6,513 bases of DNA from an uncultured Lachnospiraceae bacterium (GTDB lineage Bacteria; Bacillota; Clostridia; Lachnospirales; Lachnospiraceae): the NCBI GenBank assembly GCA_945485625.1, contig CALYSH010000088.1:1-6513 (forward strand), in the 5' to 3' direction. The notes under the pieces were generated by a model. It saw only the letters and a list, made by a program, of their open reading frames with translations. It had not been told where the DNA came from and ran no database searches. This document shows positions 1 through 6,238 of the stretch, one piece after another. Numbering within the stretch: the first letter of the stretch is position 1; every line of letters starts with the position of its first letter. Both the position numbers and the translations under genes were made by a program.

Positions 1-2
1 CC

Positions 3-1265
3 ACCCTGGCTCTGATTCTGTCCTTTTTTACTCAGACCATTGCAATTGTCGCCAGAGGATTAGACCCGGTCTATGGGGAAGATATCATTCCTACCGCTGT
101 AATTGCTTATGTCTTCATCTTCGGCGTATATATTTTTGCGCGTCTTGTCCTGAATACTCTGCTCAAAAGGCAGGAAGAGCTCGGTGCCATACTGATTGAA
201 GCAGAAAAAAGCAACGCTGCGGAAGAACGGGTGAAGCTCTCCCTGAAAATGCTGGAAACCCTTGCAAGAGCACTGGATGCCAAGGATAAATATACCAACG
301 GTCACTCCTCCCGGGTTGCCGCTTATGCTACTACCCTCGCAGAAAATCTTGGTTGGAGCACGGAACAAATCGAACTTCTGAAATATCAGGCTCTCCTTCA
401 TGATATCGGTAAAATCGGAGTCCCCGACTCTATTTTGAATAAACCGGAACGTCTGACAGAAACAGAGTTTTCCATTATCCAGTCCCATACCCTGATTGGT
501 GCAGATATATTAAAAGATATGTCTACGGTAAAGGGTGCAAAGCATGTTGCAAAGCATCATCACGAACGATTCGATGGCAATGGTTATCCTTCCAATTTAA
601 GCGGCGACACCATTCCCCTCCATGCACGCATCATCTGTATTGCGGATGCATACGATGCCATGAATTCCGACCGAATCTACCGTAAAGCCCTCCCTCCCGA
701 AGTCATCCGTAGGGAGCTTGTAAAAGGGCGCGGTACCCAGTTTGATCCGGAACTTTTGGATGTTTTCCTGAAGCTGTTTGATGAGGGCAAGTTACATATC
801 CGGCCCGAGGTTTCCCCTCTTTCCGAAACCGACGACATTCAGGAACTGATTATCGAAGATATTGAAAAGGTCATCCGCAATATATCAGAGCAGGATAAAA
901 AGGATAACAATCTGGAGGATTTCGAACGATTCTTTACCTATATGAAGAATATCGGACAAAGATATCACCAATCCATTGAAGTGATTTCCATCAGTATCCG
1001 ATCCACAGATCAGCACCCGTTGACCATGGAAACAGATTCCGAGGCATCCAAATCTCTCGAATTGTCCATTCGAAAAAACATACGAGCCGTGGATGTGTAT
1101 TTCCGATATTCCGATTTCAAGCATGTGGTAATATTGTTAAATGCCGGTCTGGAAAACATTGATGTTATTTCCAAGCGTATCACCTTTGATTTCGAACAGG
1201 CTCTGCCGGATAATCCCTATGAGATTCTGTTTGAAGTAAATGAATGTATTGAAAAAGAGAAATAA
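3..1265 (+). CDS. Membrane-anchored HD-GYP domain protein, predicted c-di-GMP phosphodiesterase (5' end outside window)
   Basis: The reading frame is open from base 3, so the gene starts upstream; a GTG at 231 is an internal codon, not a convincing start. Numbering residues from base 3, residues 2-17 and about 28-51 are hydrophobic and look like the last two membrane segments. A charged, helical linker (about 55-76) follows. The HD-GYP domain spans about 77-265: H133-D134 with K137 (HDIGK), the HHERFDGNGYP signature ending with GYP at 194-196, and the IADAYDAM motif with D215. These are the metal-binding and family-defining motifs of HD-GYP phosphodiesterases, which hydrolyse cyclic-di-GMP in the cytoplasm; activity here is inferred. 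Residues about 300-420 resemble a degenerate GGDEF domain, with RYSDFKHVVILL where RxGGDEFxxLL would be. The membrane part probably senses or localises; the signal is unknown. The gene ends at a strong terminator and converges on the - strand genes. Confidence 0.9.
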   Translation, partial: TLALILSFFTQTIAIVARGLDPVYGEDIIPTAVIAYVFIFGVYIFARLVLNTLLKRQEELGAILIEAEKSNAAEERVKLSLKMLETLARALDAKDKYTNGHSSRVAAYATTLAENLGWSTEQIELLKYQALLHDIGKIGVPDSILNKPERLTETEFSIIQSHTLIGADILKDMSTVKGAKHVAKHHHERFDGNGYPSNLSGDTIPLHARIICIADAYDAMNSDRIYRKALPPEVIRRELVKGRGTQFDPELLDVFLKLFDEGKLHIRPEVSPLSETDDIQELIIEDIEKVIRNISEQDKKDNNLEDFERFFTYMKNIGQRYHQSIEVISISIRSTDQHPLTMETDSEASKSLELSIRKNIRAVDVYFRYSDFKHVVILLNAGLENIDVISKRITFDFEQALPDNPYEILFEVNECIEKEK

Positions 1266-1269
1266 GCAA

Positions 1270-1308
1270 AAAAAGAGTGCCTACTGATCACTCGGGGGCA
1301 CTCTTTTT
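1270..1308. terminator. Bidirectional intrinsic terminator between convergent genes
   Basis: A perfect 12-bp inverted repeat pairs 1270-1281 (AAAAAGAGTGCC) with 1297-1308 (GGCACTCTTTTT) around a loop of 15 bases. The core of seven pairs is flanked by an A-run on the left and a T-run on the right. Read on the + strand it ends in U's after the HD-GYP stop codon at 1263-1265; read on the - strand the A-run (1268-1274) becomes a U-run after the SCP2 gene stop at 1322-1324. It lies in the 56-bp gap between the two convergent stops, which is the expected place for a shared rho-independent terminator. Confidence 0.85.
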
Positions 1309-1321
1309 ATACCTCTGGAGC

Positions 1322-1702
1322 TTATTTTGTTTTCTTAGCAGTTGCTTTTTTCACAGTCTTTTTTGTAGCCTTCTTCTCCGGCTTTTGTGTCAATTTCTTC
1401 AGCAATAATGCCTTTCCCAGATCTCCCTCTGCCTTAATCTGTCCGGTCAGGTAAGCTGCTTCCATTCCAAGCTTTCCCTCTGCAATCTGAATCAGGTGCT
1501 CTGCGTCACAGGTAACTATTACATCACGGTCGTAATACTCGTAGGGCTCTACCATGACCTGCCCGTCACGAATCTCCAGATAAAAAGCACCTGCTGCCTC
1601 ACCTGTGATATTAAACTGAATGGCTACATGCTCCTTAATCTCGCCGGCATCTGCCTTGCAATATGTTTCCTTTGCCTTCTGAACCAATTCTTCGTATGTC
1701 AT
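1322..1702 (-). CDS. SCP2 sterol-carrier-like domain protein with lysine-rich C-terminal tail
   Basis: This small protein has 126 residues. Residues about 5-105 match the general pattern of SCP2 (sterol carrier protein 2-like) domains: a hydrophobic beta-sheet half (FYLEIRDGQVMVEP, 40-53), a VIVTCDAEHLIQIAEGK stretch (61-77), and the family-typical YLTGQIKAEGDLGKALLL (84-101), which corresponds to the 'TGKLKIEGD' part of the fold. SCP2 domains bind lipids or other hydrophobic ligands in the cytoplasm; the bacterial single-domain forms have no settled role. Residues 107-126 are about half lysine, arranged as imperfect KKAT/KKTV repeats, and are probably disordered. There is no signal peptide or membrane segment. 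The ATG start is supported by AGAGG at 1711-1715, eight bases upstream. The gene is last on the - strand, 70 bp after hemZ, and ends at the shared terminator. The family call is by pattern; the function is unknown. Confidence 0.8.
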   Translation of the reverse strand: MTYEELVQKAKETYCKADAGEIKEHVAIQFNITGEAAGAFYLEIRDGQVMVEPYEYYDRDVIVTCDAEHLIQIAEGKLGMEAAYLTGQIKAEGDLGKALLLKKLTQKPEKKATKKTVKKATAKKTK

Positions 1703-1725
1703 AATCTATTCCTCTCTTTCTAAAA

Positions 1726-1755
1726 AATATTTGCATCTCTGAACCTTATTCGCAA
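1726..1755 (-). promoter_or_regulatory. Possible weak promoter for the SCP2 gene
   Basis: On the - strand, TTGCGA (1750-1755) could be a -35 box and AATATT (1726-1731) a -10 box, with an 18-bp spacer. Each box matches the sigma-A consensus only partly. It lies in the 70-bp gap behind hemZ, the longest gap in the - strand cluster, and no clear terminator lies between hemZ and this gene, so read-through transcription is equally possible. Confidence 0.2.
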
Positions 1756-1772
1756 AATCGCTGTTTTGCAGC

Positions 1773-3248
1773 TTAACTTTGCTCTGATTCATCACAAAAC
1801 AACCTCTTCTTCCTTTCAATCATCTCATCAATCTTCTCAATATATAATACCACATCCTTCACATTATCACAACGTTCAATCCGTCCGTCCGGATAAACCC
1901 TCTTGGTAATCGAACCTGCGCCAAGTGCCACAATGGTCTGCATCTCCTCCATGATCAGGATGTTATACAAACCATACTTCCCGGGTTTTGCATATCCTAC
2001 ATTTTCGAAATTACCCGACATATTCTTCTGGCGATACAGATAATAGGGCTTCATACCCATATCCAGAGCTCCTGCCCTGGCAATCTCCATGGTTTCATCG
2101 GTGTTTCGAAGGGTGGAGATTCCATTTTCCTGAATCCACTGGCTGAGCCTGGAGGCACGCTTGATGGCCAGGGAATGGACCGTTAAGCTGTCCGGCTTCA
2201 ACCTCTTAATCTCCTCAATGGTATGGCGTACATCCTCTTCCCTCTCTCCGGGAAGGCCTAAAATAATATCCATATTGATATTGTCAAAACCGATTTCACG
2301 CGCTAACCCGTAAGCCCATTTCACCTGCTCCACCGTGGCCTTCCGCCCGATGCAGTCCAGGGTTGCCTGCTTCATGGTCTGGGGATTGATGGAGATTCTG
2401 GAGACGTTGTGCCCAAAAAGCACCTCCAGTTTCTCCCGATCCACACTGTCTGCCCGTCCGGCTTCCACCGTAAACTCACGAACCGTCGTGAAATCAAAAT
2501 GCTGATACAAAGCCCGAATCAGACGGTCCAGCTGCTCCGCAGAAAGAGTAGTGGGTGTGCCGCCACCGATATATATACTATCCAGGCGTTTCCCTGCAAA
2601 CTCTTTTGCAGTATACTCCATCTCCCGAATGAGACAGTCCACATATTGGTCTACCAGCTTCCGATACCCACCGATTGGATAGGATGTAAAGGAACAATAC
2701 AAACAGGTTGAGGGACAGAAGGGAATCCCGATGTACAGACTATAACCCTCTCCATCCTGAATTTTCTTCACCAGCTCCCGTTCTCTGGATGCAATATCCA
2801 CGCTTAAAGCTGCCTTGTCCCTGCTTACGAAATGCTCAGACATCATGTGTTCCACAATCTCAGCCTCAGTCTTCTCCTCCTCCAGCATCCCATAGGCAAT
2901 CTTTGTCGGACGGATTCCCGTCAAATTCCCCCATGGGAGGGAAACACCCGTATATTCCCGCAAGGAGGTGTAAAGAAGCGCCTTGAACGCGTTCTTCCTG
3001 TCCGCCGGCGGTATCGTTCGAAAATCCAAGGCTTGCTCTACCGGCTTTCGATTCTGTTCCTCATCCTTCACGTGAATCCGGATCCTGCAGGATTCTTCGG
3101 AAATCCCGATTTCTATCTCCGCCTCCTCCGATTCCGTAAAATCGGAAAAGACCTTCACATTTCTCTCCGGAAAGAAGGCCTTTACAATGGAATGTACATC
3201 ATATTCATACTTCTCGTCGCTTAACTGTACGATTAAGTTTTGTTCCAT
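1773..3248 (-). CDS. hemZ: HemZ, radical SAM coproporphyrinogen III dehydrogenase-like protein
   Basis: The protein has 491 residues, close to the roughly 500 of Bacillus subtilis HemZ. A non-radical-SAM N-terminal part (1-165) includes SLPWGNLTGIRPTK (103-116), typical of HemZ and not of HemN. The radical SAM core starts with C178-C182-C185 (CPSTCLYC, the CX3CX2C site for a [4Fe-4S] cluster), followed by GGGTP (228-232) binding SAM and GLPGE (331-335). The C-terminal YYLYRQKNMSGNFENVGYAKPG region (402-423) is another HemZ hallmark. The family is annotated as oxygen-independent coproporphyrinogen III oxidase, which decarboxylates coproporphyrinogen III to protoporphyrinogen IX in haem synthesis. 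Whether clostridial copies do this is uncertain, since many of these bacteria make little or no haem. The protein is cytoplasmic. The ATG has AGGAG at 3260-3264, eleven bases upstream, within the 21-bp gap after the metallo-hydrolase gene. Confidence 0.92.
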   Translation of the reverse strand: MEQNLIVQLSDEKYEYDVHSIVKAFFPERNVKVFSDFTESEEAEIEIGISEESCRIRIHVKDEEQNRKPVEQALDFRTIPPADRKNAFKALLYTSLREYTGVSLPWGNLTGIRPTKIAYGMLEEEKTEAEIVEHMMSEHFVSRDKAALSVDIASRERELVKKIQDGEGYSLYIGIPFCPSTCLYCSFTSYPIGGYRKLVDQYVDCLIREMEYTAKEFAGKRLDSIYIGGGTPTTLSAEQLDRLIRALYQHFDFTTVREFTVEAGRADSVDREKLEVLFGHNVSRISINPQTMKQATLDCIGRKATVEQVKWAYGLAREIGFDNINMDIILGLPGEREEDVRHTIEEIKRLKPDSLTVHSLAIKRASRLSQWIQENGISTLRNTDETMEIARAGALDMGMKPYYLYRQKNMSGNFENVGYAKPGKYGLYNILIMEEMQTIVALGAGSITKRVYPDGRIERCDNVKDVVLYIEKIDEMIERKKRLFCDESEQS

Positions 3249-3269
3249 GAAATCTATCGCTCCTAAATC

Positions 3270-3902
3270 TTATACACAAAAGGGATTATTCTGCTTTTCA
3301 TAGCCAATAGTGGTACTTCCCCCATGTCCCGGATAGCATTTGGTATTGTCAGGAAGGGTAAATAGCTTCTCCTTAATGGAACGAACCAGAGTACTCATGG
3401 AGCCACCCGGAAAGTCGGTTCTTCCTACGGATTCCTCAAACAGCGTATCTCCGCAAATCAACATTCCGGCTTCTTCCATATAATAGCAGCAGCCACCGGG
3501 AGTATGCCCCGGAGTCGCAATCATTTGAAAGGTAATTCCGGCAAGCTCAAGCACATCCCCATCCTTAAGATACTCATCCGCATGCAAAGTACATGCACGA
3601 CCGGCCTGAGCAGAAATATTCTTTCTCGCATCCCCTAACAGATCTCTTTCCGCCTCGTTGGCATACACCTTGACACCGGATAAGGCTCTTAGCTTTTCAC
3701 ACCCCCAGATATGATCGAAATGTCCATGGGTCAGCAGAATTGCCGCTACCTGAAAACCATTTTTCTGAAGGGATTCATAAATGTGCTCCCCATAGTCTGC
3801 CGGGTCAATCACCACTGCATCCTGACTGCCTTCTCTGTATACAAAATACGTGTTGGTACTGCATGTCCCCAGCACCATTCTTCCAATCTTAATCTCTCCC
3901 AA
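3270..3902 (-). CDS. Glyoxalase II-like MBL-fold metallo-hydrolase (TTG start)
   Basis: This complete 210-residue metallo-beta-lactamase-fold hydrolase keeps all expected metal ligands: H59, H61, D63 and H64 in THGHFDH, H133 in TPGHTPGG, D152 in GDTLF and H193 in YPGHG. The GRTDFPGG stretch (160-167) and the closing TIGYEKQNNPF are typical of the glyoxalase II-like group (YcbL/YqgX type), which is shorter than true glutathione-dependent glyoxalase II. Family members hydrolyse thioesters such as S-lactoylglutathione; clostridia mostly lack glutathione, so the natural substrate is unknown. It is cytoplasmic, with no signal peptide. The first codon is TTG at 3902-3900, chosen because GAGGAG sits six bases upstream; the first ATG (residue 9) has no well-placed site. 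The gene begins 13 bp after the rel stop and is 21 bp before hemZ, so it is very likely cotranscribed with both. Confidence 0.9.
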   Translation of the reverse strand: MGEIKIGRMVLGTCSTNTYFVYREGSQDAVVIDPADYGEHIYESLQKNGFQVAAILLTHGHFDHIWGCEKLRALSGVKVYANEAERDLLGDARKNISAQAGRACTLHADEYLKDGDVLELAGITFQMIATPGHTPGGCCYYMEEAGMLICGDTLFEESVGRTDFPGGSMSTLVRSIKEKLFTLPDNTKCYPGHGGSTTIGYEKQNNPFCV

Positions 3903-3908
3903 AACAAT

Positions 3909-3914
3909 CTCCTC
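3909..3914 (-). promoter_or_regulatory. Ribosome binding site that decides the TTG start of the metallo-hydrolase gene
   Basis: On the - strand the sequence reads GAGGAG, then ATTGTT, then TTG. The site is a near-perfect Shine-Dalgarno at ideal spacing and lies directly behind the rel stop codon (3916-3918). The next in-frame ATG is 24 bases further on and lacks such a site. Confidence 0.7.
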
Positions 3915-3915
3915 T

Positions 3916-6213
3916 TTAACCTGTGGTTCTCACGATATCAATTACGCTCTCAATTCCGCTCAGCTTATCAATCATTCGTGCAAGCTCTTCCCTGCCGCTG
4001 ACCTCAAAGCTGACCTGCATAGTAGCCTGTCCCTGCTTATTGGTTCTGGTATTTAGGGAAATGATACCGATATTTTTTTCTGTGAAGGCTTTTGATACAT
4101 CCACCAAAAGACCTTTTCTGTCGTTTGCGAAGATTTTCAGTTCCGCTATATACCGTTCCTTCTTCTGTTCCTCTCCAGCCTGCCATTCCGCGTCAATCAA
4201 CCGCACGGATTCACTCTCGGGCAGGCTCACAATATTGATACAATCCGTACGATGTATGGAGATACCACGTCCTCTGGTAACAAAGCCAACGATTTCATCT
4301 CCGGGAACCGGGGAACAACACTTGGAGAAACGCACGGACAAATCCGCAATTCCCTTTACCACAATACCGTTCTTGGACTTCATTTGAGCAGGTTTTGCAG
4401 CACTTGCTTCCGCAATGCTTGTCATTACCTCCTCATTGGTCAATTCTTCCTTGTGGTCTCTTTCATAAAGCTCCGCCAGGCGATTTACTACCTGCCCCTC
4501 TTTCAGGGCTCCATGCCCGATAGCCGCCAACACGGCATCCCAATCCCGCAGACCGTACTTCTGCATAGCCGATTCCATATACTCCGGCTTTAACAGATTG
4601 GACAGAACAATGGACTTTGCCTTACAGTATGCTGCCAGAAGTTCACGACCCCTGGTAATGTTATCTTCCTTATACTCGCTGCGGAACCACTGGTTAATCT
4701 TATTCTTCGCCTGGGTACTCTTTACCAGGTTCAGCCAGTCACGGCTGGGCCCCTTGGAATTCTGAGAGGTAATAATCTCCAGGCGGTCTCCGTTTTTAAT
4801 CTTATAATCAATGGTAACAAGCTTTCCGTTAACCCTGGCGCCCACCATCTTATTCCCTACTGCAGAATGAATACTGTAGGCAAAGTCTATGGGGGTTGAG
4901 CCTGCCGGAAGATTCTTTACCTCACCGGTAGGAGTGAAACAGTATACCTGATCGGAGAACAAGTCCAAATCGTTCTTCAATAAGTTCATGAACTCCTTGT
5001 TATCGGACATATCTCTCTGCCACTCCAGAATCTGGCGAAGCCATACCAGCTTCTCCTCTTCTCTGGCTTCTACCTTTTTACCGTCCGAAGCTTCCTTGTA
5101 TTTCCAATGGGCTGCGATACCGTATTCAGCTGCCTTATGCATCTCAAAGGTACGGATTTGTACCTCAAAGGGCTGTCCGCTGGTACCAATCAACGTAGTA
5201 TGCAAGGACTGATACATATTCGCCTTGGGCATGGCAATGTAATCCTTAAAACGTCCGGGAATGGGCTTATACTTTTCATGAATCACACCCAGTGCCGCAT
5301 AACAGTCCTTCACACTGTCTACAATGATTCGAACCGCAAACAAATCGTATATCTGATCCAGAGTCTTATTCTGGTTCTTCATCTTCTTGTAAATACTGAA
5401 GAAATGCTTTACACGGCCATCCACCTGTGCCTGAATACCCGCTTCCTTGATATATCCGGTCACCTCATCCACGATTCCCTGAATATACTTCTCCCGTTCA
5501 CTCTTCTTCAGTGTAATTTTTTCCACCAGATCATAATAAACATCCGGCTCCAGATACTTAAGTGACAAATCATCCAGCTCAATCTTAATCTTGCTGATAC
5601 CAAGTCTCTGTGCAATAGGGCAGTAAATCTCTCTGGTTTCTTTGGCAATACGGATCTGGCTTTCCGGCTTCTGATACTTCAGGGTACGCATATTGTGCAG
5701 TCTGTCCGCCAGCTTAATCATAATAACACGGATATCCTTCGCCATAGCCAGGAACATCTTCCGGAGATTCTCTGCCTGCATCTCAAGCTTGGCGTCGGAC
5801 ACATCCACATCTGCAGTAAGCGGTATTTTTTCCAGCTTGGTGACACCATCCACCAACAGGGCCACATCCGGTCCGAATTCCCTGGTCAGATCCTCCTCCG
5901 TCATGACAGTATCTTCCACCACATCATGCAGAATTCCGGCAACAATGGTCTCCTTATCCAATTCCAGCTCCGCCAGAATAATCGCCACATTCAAAGGATG
6001 AATGATATAGGGCTCACCGGATTTTCGGAACTGATCCTTATGGGCATCACAGGCAATCCTGTACGCCTTGGAAATCATGGAAATATCATCGCTGGGGTGG
6101 TATTTTTTTACACACTTAATAAGCTCCCCATATAACTCTTCCGGAGCCACAAATTCCTGCACATCGCTTACTCTTTCGTCTGTAAAAATTACTTTACCCT
6201 TGTCTTCTGTCAT
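3916..6213 (-). CDS. relA: Bifunctional (p)ppGpp synthetase/hydrolase, Rel/SpoT family
   Basis: This full-length long RSH protein (765 residues from the ATG) makes (p)ppGpp from GTP/GDP and ATP and also degrades it, driving the stringent response in the cytoplasm and at the ribosome. Numbered from the ATG, the hydrolase HD domain (about 45-195) keeps H72, H96-D97, E100-D101 (HDVVED) and D169 in LADRLHN, so hydrolysis should be active. The synthetase domain (about 240-370) has RFKD at 321-324, the RxKD form typical of bifunctional enzymes rather than the ExDD form of E. coli RelA, then YQSLHT (334-339) and EVQIRT (350-355). TGS (about 423-482), a helical region, a zinc-finger-like part with C632-C633 and H654/C658, and an ACT domain (about 687-763) follow. 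The frame is open upstream to a GTG at 6228, but that codon has no properly spaced ribosome site. The gene lies 25 bp behind apt. Confidence 0.97.
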   Translation of the reverse strand: MTEDKGKVIFTDERVSDVQEFVAPEELYGELIKCVKKYHPSDDISMISKAYRIACDAHKDQFRKSGEPYIIHPLNVAIILAELELDKETIVAGILHDVVEDTVMTEEDLTREFGPDVALLVDGVTKLEKIPLTADVDVSDAKLEMQAENLRKMFLAMAKDIRVIMIKLADRLHNMRTLKYQKPESQIRIAKETREIYCPIAQRLGISKIKIELDDLSLKYLEPDVYYDLVEKITLKKSEREKYIQGIVDEVTGYIKEAGIQAQVDGRVKHFFSIYKKMKNQNKTLDQIYDLFAVRIIVDSVKDCYAALGVIHEKYKPIPGRFKDYIAMPKANMYQSLHTTLIGTSGQPFEVQIRTFEMHKAAEYGIAAHWKYKEASDGKKVEAREEEKLVWLRQILEWQRDMSDNKEFMNLLKNDLDLFSDQVYCFTPTGEVKNLPAGSTPIDFAYSIHSAVGNKMVGARVNGKLVTIDYKIKNGDRLEIITSQNSKGPSRDWLNLVKSTQAKNKINQWFRSEYKEDNITRGRELLAAYCKAKSIVLSNLLKPEYMESAMQKYGLRDWDAVLAAIGHGALKEGQVVNRLAELYERDHKEELTNEEVMTSIAEASAAKPAQMKSKNGIVVKGIADLSVRFSKCCSPVPGDEIVGFVTRGRGISIHRTDCINIVSLPESESVRLIDAEWQAGEEQKKERYIAELKIFANDRKGLLVDVSKAFTEKNIGIISLNTRTNKQGQATMQVSFEVSGREELARMIDKLSGIESVIDIVRTTG

Positions 6214-6225
6214 AGTGCCAAACAA

Positions 6226-6230
6226 CACCT
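6226..6230 (-). promoter_or_regulatory. Possible ribosome binding site of rel
   Basis: AGGTG on the - strand lies 12 bases before the ATG at 6213-6211, inside the gap after apt. The spacing is long. The same bases contain the GTG (6228) that would give a five-residue longer protein, but the purine-rich GGAAG would then directly touch the start codon. The ATG is therefore preferred, without certainty. Confidence 0.35.
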
Positions 6231-6238
6231 TCCGTTAC

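Noticed and set aside
60..488. 142-codon open frame on the - strand opposite the HD-GYP gene
   Set aside because: The + strand frame here encodes the clear HD-GYP motifs and membrane segments; the opposite frame is an artefact of its codon use.
1752..1769. Short inverted repeat (GCAAAA / TTTTGC, loop of six) just after the hemZ stop, as a possible terminator
   Set aside because: The stem has only two G-C pairs out of six and there is no T-run behind it on the - strand, so it is unlikely to stop transcription. It overlaps the possible -35 box and may be chance.
3923..4387. 154-codon open frame on the + strand opposite the 3' part of rel
   Set aside because: It lies wholly inside a well-conserved gene on the other strand, has a serine/leucine-rich composition typical of an antisense shadow, and has no recognisable domain.
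5107..5565. 152-codon open frame on the + strand opposite the synthetase region of rel
   Set aside because: It is a shadow of conserved rel codons with no known motif, and there is no independent sign of coding.
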